From Deltaproteobacteria bacterium (GTDB lineage: Bacteria > Desulfobacterota > BSN033 > WVXP01), in contig JAFDHF010000037.1 in NCBI GenBank assembly GCA_019308905.1, positions 1 through 40,645 of the forward strand: 40,645 bases of DNA, in the 5' to 3' direction. Positions 23,372 to 31,500 of the stretch are shown here, one piece after another; position 1 is the first letter of the stretch; each line of letters opens with the position of its first letter. Made by a program: the position numbers and the translations under genes. The notes under the pieces were generated by a model. It was given only the letters and a program-made list of their open reading frames with translations, had not been told where the DNA came from and ran no database searches.

Positions 23372-24502
23372 ATGGCAGAAGTGACACTCGAGAGGGTAAC
23401 GAAATCATACGGCCGCAAGTCGGCCGTGAAAGGGGTGACCCTCACCTGCAGGGAAGGAGAATTCTTCTCCATCGTCGGCCCCACGGGCGCAGGAAAGAGT
23501 ACGATTCTCAAGATGATCGCAGGTATTGAGGAAGCCACCTCGGGTACCATATATTTCAACGGCCGGGCCGTGAACAACCTTCCCCCCCAGGAAAGAAACG
23601 TATCCATGGCTTTTGAGGCATACAACCTCTACCCCCATCTCAGCGTATACGACAACATCGCCTTCCCCTTGCGGGCTCCCCGTTGGGCGCTGAAGCTGTC
23701 CCCCCAAGAAGAACGAAGAAGGGTTGACGAGATAGCCAGCTTCCTCGGAATCGGGGAGCTTCTCGAGAGGCTGCCGCAGCACCTGAGCGGGGGCCAGAGG
23801 CAGCGCGTCTCCCTGGCCAGGGCGCTTGTCAGAAGACCTGAGGTCTACCTTCTCGACGAACCCATCGCCCACCTCGATGCCAGGCTGAAGTTCTCTACCC
23901 AGACTCTCCTCAAGGAGTTTGCCTCAAAGTACCGGAGCACCGTTATTTACGTTACCCATGACTACCGGGAGGCTCTCGCCTTGTCCGATCGTATGGCGGT
24001 CTTGAGAAAGGGGACCATAGAGCACGAAGGCACCCCCGAAGAGGTCTACAATACCCCCGCCACGGATTTCGTCGGGAGATTGATCGGAGAGCCCCCGATG
24101 AACCTGCTCGACGGCCAAATCGTGACTCAAAACGGCAAGACCATCTTCAAAGTCGGAGACGATCTCGCTATCCGGATTCGAGATGATCTCGTGGACTCGG
24201 CAGTCGGAGTGGCCAGGCAGGAAAACGGCAAGGCCGTAGTCCGGCTCGGCATCAGGTGTGAGCATATCCGACTCGGCAAGGAGAGGATTTCGGACGACTC
24301 TTTTCGGTTGCCCGTCTACGCACTTCTCCACGAGGCGGAGAGCAGCATGGTCACCTTCGAGTTGGAAGATACTTTTCTCTATGTCAGAGCCAGGGGAGAG
24401 AAACGCCTGTCCGACTATCACATATCAGAGCCGGTCTGGCTCGATTTTGATCAGAACCACATCTTCTTTTACCGCAAGACAGTAGAAATTTCCAAAGCAT
24501 AG
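23372..24502 (+). CDS. MalK-like ATPase A of CUT1 importer 2 (consensus signature)
   Basis: A 376-residue ATPase with an N-terminal ABC domain and a C-terminal TOBE/regulatory domain (from about 245, with VRLGIRCEHIRL). Walker A is GPTGAGKST (36-44), the signature LSGGQ (138-142), Walker B LLDEP with E163, and the switch His is H196. The Q-loop Gln is Glu82 (AFEAYNLYPH). The ATG at 23372 follows the stop of the small membrane protein by 2 nt, and its ribosome site is GAGGAG inside that gene's last codons. The partner is the next gene, whose signature is degenerate. The pair should drive the MalF/MalG-type channel. Confidence 0.9.
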   Translation: MAEVTLERVTKSYGRKSAVKGVTLTCREGEFFSIVGPTGAGKSTILKMIAGIEEATSGTIYFNGRAVNNLPPQERNVSMAFEAYNLYPHLSVYDNIAFPLRAPRWALKLSPQEERRRVDEIASFLGIGELLERLPQHLSGGQRQRVSLARALVRRPEVYLLDEPIAHLDARLKFSTQTLLKEFASKYRSTVIYVTHDYREALALSDRMAVLRKGTIEHEGTPEEVYNTPATDFVGRLIGEPPMNLLDGQIVTQNGKTIFKVGDDLAIRIRDDLVDSAVGVARQENGKAVVRLGIRCEHIRLGKERISDDSFRLPVYALLHEAESSMVTFELEDTFLYVRARGEKRLSDYHISEPVWLDFDQNHIFFYRKTVEISKA

Positions 24503-24514
24503 GAGTCCTGGAGA

Positions 24515-25624
24515 GTGAGCAGAGTCGATCTGAATCATGTTTGGAAGATCTACCCCCGGGGCAACGTCATAGCAGTGAAGGATCTGACGCTTGTCTGCCA
24601 CGACAAGGAGTTTCTGGCCATCTTGGGTCCCTCAGGGGGCGGCAAGAGTTCCACCTTACGCATGCTGGCGGGGCTGGAGGAAGTTACCCGGGGAGAGATC
24701 CTTTTTGACGGAAGAGTTGTGAACAACCTCGGGCCGGCAGAAAGGAACATCGCTCTCGCTTTCGAGTCTTATGCCTTATACCAGCGGATGACCGTCTACG
24801 AAAATATCGCCTTTCCTCTGAAGGCCAGGGGAATGAAAAAGAGCATGGTGGACGAGAAGGTCAAATCGATTGCTCAGCTTCTTGACCTGACCTCGGTGCT
24901 GAACAAGTACCCGTCATCCCTGGCAGGCGGCCACCAGCAAAGAGTCTCTCTTGCTCGTGCTTTTGTGCGAAAGCCCAATGTGACCCTTCTCGACGAGCCT
25001 ATCTCGCACATGGACCAGCGCGTGCGGGCCGAATTGAGAGCCCGAATCCGGAGGCTTCATGATGAACTCGGTCTCACCACGATCTATGTTACCCACGACC
25101 AGGCGGAGGCGACCTCCCTTTGTGACCGCCTCGCGATTTTGAGGCAGGCTGAATTGCAACAGATCGGAACGGTGGAGGAGATATGGAGTCGGCCCGCGAA
25201 CCGGTTCGTGGCGTACTTCGTTGGAGAACCGGCAATGAACTTCATCGAAGGGCGGGTTGAGAGCCCGGAGACCGTCTCTATCCCAAACCATCAGGGAAAC
25301 AGGATCTTTCGGTTCACCGGGGAAGTAGATCCAAGATACGTGGGTGCCGAGATTACAATCGGGGTCCGTCCCCAGCATCTGAGGGTTTCCCAAGTCGAGG
25401 GGAGAGAGGCCTCTGTCCCCGGGCTGGTCAAGATCGTCGAATTTCAGGGTGATACGACGGTCTTGACAATAAGGCTCGGCAACCAGGCGAACAAAGAGGT
25501 CAAGGCGGTCGTTCCGGCGGCGGAAAAATTCGGAGTGAACGATGCTGTCTGGCTCGGCTTCAGCCCTGATGTTATCCATCTCTTCGATAAGGAGACCCCG
25601 ATACTGCAAAGGAAAAACCGGTAG
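24515..25624 (+). CDS. MalK-like ATPase B of CUT1 importer 2 (degenerate signature)
   Basis: A 369-residue ABC ATPase with a TOBE-type C-terminal domain (ITIGVRPQHLRVS). Walker A is GPSGGGKSS (38-46), Walker B LLDEP with E161, and the switch His is H194. The signature reads LAGGH (136-140) instead of LSGGQ, and the Q-loop position is Glu84 (AFESYALYQ). It starts at GTG 24515, 12 bp after ATPase A, with AGGAG upstream. Together with ATPase A it probably forms a heterodimer containing one canonical and one weakened ATP site. The catabolic genes follow after 244 bp. Confidence 0.9.
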   Translation: MSRVDLNHVWKIYPRGNVIAVKDLTLVCHDKEFLAILGPSGGGKSSTLRMLAGLEEVTRGEILFDGRVVNNLGPAERNIALAFESYALYQRMTVYENIAFPLKARGMKKSMVDEKVKSIAQLLDLTSVLNKYPSSLAGGHQQRVSLARAFVRKPNVTLLDEPISHMDQRVRAELRARIRRLHDELGLTTIYVTHDQAEATSLCDRLAILRQAELQQIGTVEEIWSRPANRFVAYFVGEPAMNFIEGRVESPETVSIPNHQGNRIFRFTGEVDPRYVGAEITIGVRPQHLRVSQVEGREASVPGLVKIVEFQGDTTVLTIRLGNQANKEVKAVVPAAEKFGVNDAVWLGFSPDVIHLFDKETPILQRKNR

Positions 25625-25868
25625 AAATTCTATGTACTTCGACGGGACGAGATCGGCGGGGGGTTCCGGGTTGGAACCTCGCTCCTCCTTTGCCGGTGGT
25701 TTGTGATCCCCTTTAACCTCGGGTTTTCTCCGGCTATCGGGAGAAGTCCCACGACAGCCCGCCTCCCCGGTATCCGAGAAGCCGGCGGAGGAGGCGGACG
25801 ATGATCTCGCCGAGTTCTGAGCAGACAGACCTTGCCTGCATCGACGATCATCACACGGAGGATTGTCC

Positions 25869-26765
25869 ATGACAGAGCGTATTTCCGGAATCATTGCCCC
25901 CGTTACCACGCCTTTTGCAGATGAGGAACTCTCCATCGACCACCTGAGGAGTAATATCCGTCAATACGGCGAAACGCCTCTGGCTGGTTTTTTTGCCCTT
26001 GGAAGCAACGGCGAGAACAAGAGCCTGACGGAAGAGGAGAAGCTGAAAATCATCGAAACCGTGGTCGAAGAAAAATCAGAAGGCCAGATCGTCATGGCAG
26101 GAACCGGTTATGAGTCGACCCGCCAGACGATCGCTTTTTCAAAGAAGGCCGCGGAATTAGGCGCGGACTGCGTGTCTCTTTTGACCCCGTCCTATTTCAA
26201 GAAGAGACTGACCGACGAAGCCATGATCCGCTACTACACGGAGGTGGCCGAGGCCCTTGATGTTCCCGTGCTCGCATACAATGCACCCGGCTTCACCGGG
26301 ATGACCCTCTCGGCCCGGGTCATAGAGAAGATCTCCCAGCATCCCAACGTTGCAGGCATGAAGGACACATCGCCGGACGGCCTCGCCCGGTATCTGGCCG
26401 TCCGTGGGGAGAACTTCGACGTCCTATCCGGAACGATCAATACCCTGTTTATCGGGTTGAGTCTGGGCGCCTCGGGAGGTGTCGTCTCTCTGGCAAACGC
26501 CTTTCCCCTTCCCTGCTGCGAACTCTACAACAGGTTCCAAGAAGGGGACCTCGAAGGGGCTCGCGAGTTGCACTACAGACTCTTCAATCTCAACCAGACC
26601 GTCTCTGGGAGCTTCGGCGTGGCAGGTGTGAAGTATGCCATGGAAGTGGCCGGTTATTACGGCGGCCTTCCGCGGCGTCCCCTTCTCCCCCTCACGGACG
26701 GTGACAAGGAGTCGATCAGGCGGGCCATCTCCAAAGCAGGATTGGCCGAGCCGGGACAGCCATAG
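25869..26765 (+). CDS. DapA/KDG-aldolase-family class I lyase
   Basis: A 298-residue TIM-barrel lyase of the dihydrodipicolinate synthase/N-acetylneuraminate lyase family. It has the Schiff-base Lys165 (GMKDTS) and Tyr137 (AYNAP). The glycine loop reads GSNGEN (45-50) instead of the GTTGE of true DapA, so lysine synthesis is unlikely. Many relatives cleave or dehydrate 2-keto-3-deoxy sugar acids or related oxo acids; a product aldehyde could go to the aldehyde dehydrogenase two genes on. The ATG at 25869 follows GGAGG by 8 nt; a TTG at 25863 is less likely. It is encoded in the GntR-led series behind the importer. Confidence 0.87.
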   Translation: MTERISGIIAPVTTPFADEELSIDHLRSNIRQYGETPLAGFFALGSNGENKSLTEEEKLKIIETVVEEKSEGQIVMAGTGYESTRQTIAFSKKAAELGADCVSLLTPSYFKKRLTDEAMIRYYTEVAEALDVPVLAYNAPGFTGMTLSARVIEKISQHPNVAGMKDTSPDGLARYLAVRGENFDVLSGTINTLFIGLSLGASGGVVSLANAFPLPCCELYNRFQEGDLEGARELHYRLFNLNQTVSGSFGVAGVKYAMEVAGYYGGLPRRPLLPLTDGDKESIRRAISKAGLAEPGQP

Positions 26766-26825
26766 TGTGACAGGACCGGGGCACCTGCACAGGACCGCTC
26801 CCATCGTCTCCAAAGGAGGTAAGCG

Positions 26826-27218
26826 ATGAAGTATTTGGTAAACATCGAGGACATGAAACCAGATGAGGAGGAGCGTTCTCTCCGATACGCGGTCAAAGAC
26901 CGGAAGAGCGAGATCTTGAGGGATACCTATTTCCTCGTCGACCCCGAGAATTCACCCTCCAGGAACTTGAAGATGGGGTTCACCATCATCTATCCAACCG
27001 GCAGGACGACCGGCCATGCCCACGAGGACATGGAAGAGGTCTATTTCGTCGTTTCCGGGAGGGGCAGGATGGTGGTCGGGGAGGATGAGTTTTCCATACG
27101 GGCCGGTGATGCATTCTACATACCCTTCGGTGAATTCCACGTAACCTACAATACCGGCATCGAGCCCTTGAAGATCGTCTGGGTGACAGGCCGGATCCAG
27201 GAGAAGCAAGAAGGATAG
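26826..27218 (+). CDS. single-domain cupin protein
   Basis: A 130-residue cupin. Motif 1 is GRTTGHAHEDMEEVYFVVSG, with the two His and the Glu for metal binding; motif 2 is GDAFYIPFGEFHVTYN, with the third His. The barrel is preceded by a 45-residue N-terminal segment. AAAGGAGGT is an excellent ribosome site. Such proteins in sugar operons are often isomerases or epimerases or small-molecule binders; no specific reaction can be named. It lies 60 bp after the aldolase and 6 bp before the aldehyde dehydrogenase. Confidence 0.88.
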   Translation: MKYLVNIEDMKPDEEERSLRYAVKDRKSEILRDTYFLVDPENSPSRNLKMGFTIIYPTGRTTGHAHEDMEEVYFVVSGRGRMVVGEDEFSIRAGDAFYIPFGEFHVTYNTGIEPLKIVWVTGRIQEKQEG

Positions 27219-27224
27219 AAAAAA

Positions 27225-28679
27225 ATGGAAGACCATCTGATGCTTATCGACGGAGAGTGGGTCGGCTCGAGCAGTGGAGCTTTCATAGAGGTCGAAAATC
27301 CGGCCACAGAGGAGGTTTTTGCCCGTGTGCCCGAGGCCACCGGCCGGGAGGTAACCCTGGCGCTGGAGGCTGCCCAAAGGGCCTTCCCGGGCTGGTCCAG
27401 GCTCTCTCCCGATCAACGGGGAGAGTATCTCTGGCAGGCCAGCCACATTTTGGAGGAACGGAAGGAAGAGATCGCGCGGGTTCTGACCAGGGAGCAGGGA
27501 AAACCCGTCAAGGAAGCGGTGGGAGAGATAGAGAAGACCGTCGAGATGCTCCGCTATTATGCCGAGGAAGGCAAGCGAGCCTATGGTCAGATCATTCCGA
27601 ACCCAGACCCGAGTTACCAGAGCCTCGTGCTCCGGCAGCCCATAGGAGTGGTTGCGGCCCTATCGCCGTGGAACTATCCAGTGGAGTTGACCGGGTGGAA
27701 GGCCGCGGCTGCTCTGGCAGCGGGTTGCACGGTCGTTGCCAAACCACCATCCCTCACCCCCCTTTCGCCTCTCCAGTTCTGGAAGTGCCTGGCCGATGCA
27801 GGTATCCCGAGGGGGGTCATCAATGCAGTAACCGGTCCGGGAAGGACTCTGGGCCGCCAACTCATCCAGAGCCCCATCACGGGGAAGATCGCCTTCACCG
27901 GTTCCGCCGAAGTCGGACAGGATATCCTCGCCAACTGCAAGGGAGTGAAGAAGATATCCCTCGAACTGGGGGGGCACTGTCCGCTCATCATCAGCAGGAA
28001 TTCCGATCTATCCAGTGCCGTCAGGGGGGCGGTGAGGAGGTCCTTCCGGAACATGGGACAGATCTGTATCGCCATCAACAGGATATATGTGCACGAGTCC
28101 ATCTCAGAGTCCTTCCTGGAGGAGTTCGCAAAAGCCGCTTCCGGTCTCGCCATAGGGAACGGCCTGGACAAGGACCCCTGCGACCTCGGTCCCATGGCAA
28201 GCCGGGAGGGCCTCGAAAAAACGAAGCGCCATATCCAGGATGCCCTTTCAAAGGGAGCACGCCTGGTCTGTGGAGGAAAGAGACCAGACGGTGCGGAATT
28301 CGCCAGAGGGTACTTCTTTGAGCCCACCATCCTGGCCGATGTGGACCACCACATGCTCCTCATGAACGAGGAGACCTTCGGACCGGTCGTTGGTGTCATG
28401 ACGTTTCAGACCCTCCAAGAAGCGGTCGAGCTTGCCAACTCCACCCCCTATGGACTGGCGAGCTATGTCTACACCAATGATCTCCACGAGATGGCCTATC
28501 TCACGAGGGAACTCCAGGCCGGCAGTGTCGCTGTGAACAACGTGGATGCAGGCATCATCAATGCGCCATACGGGGGTTGGAAACAGAGCGGCGTGGGTTA
28601 CGAACACGGGCATGCGGGACTCGAAGAGTACCTCCACCAGAAACACATCCGGATTCGATATCATGAGGCTGTTTCGTGA
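27225..28679 (+). CDS. NAD(P)-dependent aldehyde dehydrogenase
   Basis: A 484-residue member of the ALDH superfamily, oxidising an aldehyde to a carboxylate through a thiohemiacetal. It has the PWNYP loop (148-152), the nucleotide-binding FTGSAEVGQ (224-232), the general base E247 in ELGG and the nucleophile C281 in GQIC. KPPSLTPLS replaces the common KPSE.TPLS, so the residue that often selects NAD over NADP is changed. The length is typical of succinate-semialdehyde- or lactaldehyde-type enzymes. It starts 6 bp after the cupin stop. The substrate is probably an aldehyde made by the aldolase or from the imported polyol (inference). Confidence 0.9.
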   Translation: MEDHLMLIDGEWVGSSSGAFIEVENPATEEVFARVPEATGREVTLALEAAQRAFPGWSRLSPDQRGEYLWQASHILEERKEEIARVLTREQGKPVKEAVGEIEKTVEMLRYYAEEGKRAYGQIIPNPDPSYQSLVLRQPIGVVAALSPWNYPVELTGWKAAAALAAGCTVVAKPPSLTPLSPLQFWKCLADAGIPRGVINAVTGPGRTLGRQLIQSPITGKIAFTGSAEVGQDILANCKGVKKISLELGGHCPLIISRNSDLSSAVRGAVRRSFRNMGQICIAINRIYVHESISESFLEEFAKAASGLAIGNGLDKDPCDLGPMASREGLEKTKRHIQDALSKGARLVCGGKRPDGAEFARGYFFEPTILADVDHHMLLMNEETFGPVVGVMTFQTLQEAVELANSTPYGLASYVYTNDLHEMAYLTRELQAGSVAVNNVDAGIINAPYGGWKQSGVGYEHGHAGLEEYLHQKHIRIRYHEAVS

Positions 28680-28794
28680 CCGGCAGGGGCATTCAAATCG
28701 CTCGAGGAGCGAGGTAGCCCTCGTATAACGAAAATTTCGAACCCACCCGAGGAGACCGCACGGTCAAAAACCTCGAAACCGACTGGATATTACC

Positions 28795-30330
28795 ATGGCA
28801 CGACAATTGGTGATAGGAATCGATATCGGGACTTCGACTTGCAAGGCACTGCTGGTCGACCATGAGGGGAACGTGGTGGCCCGGGAATCGGAGGAGAATC
28901 CCCTGTCAACTCCCCAGCCGGGCTGGTCCGAGCAGGACCCCGAGGACTGGTGGCAGGCGGTCAGGGTTACGATCCAGAGACTCCTGAAGAGACTCGACAG
29001 GGCGGCCGAGATCAAGGCCATCGGGCTGAGCGGCCAGATGCACGGCCTGGTTGCCCTCGGCAGGGACGGGGTCCCGCTGCGGCCCTGCATTCTCTGGAAC
29101 GACCAGCGGACGGAAAAACAGTGTGAGGAGATCCACCAAAAGGCCGGGGGCGTGGACGGCCTGCTGAAACTCACCAACAATCGGATGCTTCCGGGATACA
29201 CGGGGGGAAAGATAATCTGGGTTCGCCAGCACGAACCCCGTCTCTACGAGAAGATAAGAAAGATCCTGAACCCCAAGGACTACATCAGGTACCGCCTGAC
29301 AGGGGAGTATGCAACCGAAGTATCCGAGGCCTCCGGAACAGGGCTGTTCAACGTCCGCGCGAGGGAGTGGTCCTACCGGCTCCTTGAACTTCTCGACATC
29401 CCCAAGGACTGGCTTCCCAAATGCTACGAGTCGGCAGAGATCAGCGGCCAGGTCACCAAGAGCGTCGCCTCCGACCTGGGCCTCCCGGCAGGGCTGCCTG
29501 TCGCCGGCGGTGGGGGGGACGCGGTCGCCCAGACCACCGGGACGGGGATGATTGAACCGGGAATCCTGGGTACGACCATCGGAACCGCAGGAATCGTTGC
29601 CATGGCGCTCGACAGGTGCTATGACAACCCAGAGGGGAAACTCCAGATCTTCTGCAACAACATGCCCGACAAGTGGCACGCCATGGGTGTCACCTTGGCC
29701 GCCGGGGGATCTCTGAGATGGTTCCGTGACGTGCTGGGAGGGATGGAAAAAGAGATCTCCCGCTGGACAGGGGAGGACGCGTACGAGATTCTCTGCCGAG
29801 AGGCCTCCAAGGCCGGGCCTGGATCAGAGGGACTGCTCTTTCTCCCCTATCTCATCGGCGAGAGGTGCCCCCATGTGGATCCCCAGGCCAGGGGTGCCTT
29901 TGTGGGCCTCACCCTCCGTCACGGCCGATCCCATATAGTCCGGAGCCTCCTCGAAGGGGTGATCTTCAGCCTCATGGACACGGCACAACTGATCAGGGAG
30001 ATGGGAATCCCCGTAACCCAGATACGCACGTCGGGCGGGGGGGCCCTGAGTGGTTTCTGGCGCCAGATCCACGCCGACGTGTTCAACAGCGAGGTTGTCA
30101 CCGTGAGCGGCAGCGGCGAGGGTGGGGCCTACGGTGCAGCCCTTGTGGCAGGTGCGGGTGTAGGGGTCTGGCCGAGTGTGGAGGAAGCCGTCCGGGTCCT
30201 GAAGGTGGAGACGAGAGACCTTCCGGTCCCGGCACAAGCAGAGGTGTACGGCAGACTGTTCCCCATCTACCGGGGACTCTACCGTAGTCTCAAGGACAGC
30301 TTTGACCGCATTGCGGAGGTATCCGGCTAG
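28795..30330 (+). CDS. xylB: FGGY carbohydrate kinase, xylulokinase-like
   Basis: A 511-residue two-domain sugar kinase. It starts GIDIGTSTCKALL (phosphate-binding loop) and has AIGLSGQMHGLV and CILWNDQRT, both characteristic of xylulokinases. GGGGDAVAQTTG carries the catalytic-base Asp, and RTSGGGALSGFWRQI the adenosine site. It phosphorylates a ketopentose or similar sugar with ATP in the cytoplasm. GQMHG favours D-xylulose, but related ketoses are possible. With the following SDR it would turn a pentitol into ketose and ketose phosphate. A 115-bp gap precedes it, containing a small hairpin (28698-28712), so an internal RNA processing site is possible. Confidence 0.88.
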   Translation: MARQLVIGIDIGTSTCKALLVDHEGNVVARESEENPLSTPQPGWSEQDPEDWWQAVRVTIQRLLKRLDRAAEIKAIGLSGQMHGLVALGRDGVPLRPCILWNDQRTEKQCEEIHQKAGGVDGLLKLTNNRMLPGYTGGKIIWVRQHEPRLYEKIRKILNPKDYIRYRLTGEYATEVSEASGTGLFNVRAREWSYRLLELLDIPKDWLPKCYESAEISGQVTKSVASDLGLPAGLPVAGGGGDAVAQTTGTGMIEPGILGTTIGTAGIVAMALDRCYDNPEGKLQIFCNNMPDKWHAMGVTLAAGGSLRWFRDVLGGMEKEISRWTGEDAYEILCREASKAGPGSEGLLFLPYLIGERCPHVDPQARGAFVGLTLRHGRSHIVRSLLEGVIFSLMDTAQLIREMGIPVTQIRTSGGGALSGFWRQIHADVFNSEVVTVSGSGEGGAYGAALVAGAGVGVWPSVEEAVRVLKVETRDLPVPAQAEVYGRLFPIYRGLYRSLKDSFDRIAEVSG

Positions 30331-30469
30331 CCGGCAGCCGAGCCGAGGTGGCCCTGCCAAAAGAGGGTGAGGGAGGATTCGAAGAGCCTCAAGGGACTAC
30401 AAGAAGAGGCGACGCAACAGGGGAAGGGAAACCCCCTGTTCACCCGGGGAACGTACGGAGTGCCTAGAC

Positions 30470-31234
30470 ATGGGGATTCTGGACCTCTTTTCCTTGGAAG
30501 GAAAGACGAGCTACGTGACAGGAGGCGCCCGGGGAATCGGCAGGAGCATAGCCTTCGGCCTCGCCGAGGCGGGCGCAAAGGTGGCTGTCGTCGACATAGA
30601 CGGCCGAGAGGCCGAAAAGACCGCTCACCAACTCCTCGAGTCTGGTTATGAATCCTTTGCCATCCACGCCGATGTGACCAAGAAGGATGAGGTTCTCCAC
30701 ATGGTGGAGAAGGTGGTTCTGAGATGGGGAAGACTCGACATAGGGGTGAACAACGCTGGCAAGTGCCTCAATGCTCCGGGGGAAGAGATGGGAGAAGACC
30801 AGTGGGATGATGTGGTGAACCTCAACCTGAAAGGGGTCTTTCTGTCCTGCCAGGCTGCAGGACGCGTCATGATCAGCCAGAAGGCCGGGTCGATTATCAA
30901 CATCGCCTCCATGTCAGCCCGAATCGTCAATCACCCACAGCCCCAGGTGGCCTACAACGCCTCAAAGGCAGGGGTGATCATGGTCACCAGATCCCTTGCG
31001 GCGGAATGGGCACCCCATGGCGTCCGGGTGAACAGCATCAGCCCCGGGTATACGGCCACGGAACTGACCCTCAGAATGGGAGATCTCTTTCCCAAGTGGG
31101 TGGAGATGACCCCCATGAGGCGCCTGGCACAGCCGGATGAGATGAAGGGGGCTGCCGTCTACCTGGCCTCAGAGGCTTCCAGGTTCGTCACCGGACACGA
31201 CCTGGTAATCGATGGGGGCTTCACCCTGTGGTAG
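30470..31234 (+). CDS. SDR-family polyol/sugar dehydrogenase
   Basis: A 254-residue classical short-chain dehydrogenase with TGGARGIGR (nucleotide binding), NNAG, SMSARI with the catalytic Ser region, YNASK as catalytic Tyr/Lys, and the C-terminal GHDLVIDGGFTLW. The ending DGG(F/Y)T.W is frequent in gluconate 5-dehydrogenase, sorbitol or arabinitol dehydrogenase-like SDRs. It lies behind the xylulokinase-like gene, so oxidation of a polyol to the ketose that the kinase uses is a reasonable guess. The ribosome site (CGGAG, 11 nt away) is mediocre. It is the last intact gene of the plus-strand series. Confidence 0.88.
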   Translation: MGILDLFSLEGKTSYVTGGARGIGRSIAFGLAEAGAKVAVVDIDGREAEKTAHQLLESGYESFAIHADVTKKDEVLHMVEKVVLRWGRLDIGVNNAGKCLNAPGEEMGEDQWDDVVNLNLKGVFLSCQAAGRVMISQKAGSIINIASMSARIVNHPQPQVAYNASKAGVIMVTRSLAAEWAPHGVRVNSISPGYTATELTLRMGDLFPKWVEMTPMRRLAQPDEMKGAAVYLASEASRFVTGHDLVIDGGFTLW

Positions 31235-31269
31235 GCTGTCCGCACCAGGCAGAAGGTTGGACTGCCGAG

Positions 31270-31461
31270 ATGAAGACGGTCTTGCTCCCGGAGCCCATTC
31301 GCCCCGAGGGACGATCCCTTCTCGAAGGCCGGGTAAGGATCCTGGATGCCCCGAAGACCGGACCGGAGACGACAAAGAGGCTGATCCCCACCGCTTTCGG
31401 TGCCGCTCAGGCCGTCCTCGACGTGCTGGAGGGGAGAAGACCACCTAACGTTTTCAATGGG
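31270..31461 (+). pseudogene. internally deleted D-2-hydroxyacid dehydrogenase remnant
   Basis: The frame begins like a D-isomer-specific 2-hydroxyacid dehydrogenase (KTVLLPEPIRPEGRSLLEG) and, after about 35 codons, passes directly into what looks like the C-terminal helix and end of the same family (TAFGAAQAVLDVLEGRRPPN, then VFN). The roughly 250-residue middle with the NAD and catalytic domains is absent, yet the frame is kept. It follows the SDR by 35 bp and was probably the last gene of the catabolic operon. After VFN the frame runs on without meaning into the antisense of the convergent ligase gene. Identification rests on two short segments. Confidence 0.5.
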
Positions 31462-31500
31462 AAGGGGCTTGCGATCGAGAAGGGGGGGGAGAGAGAAAGC

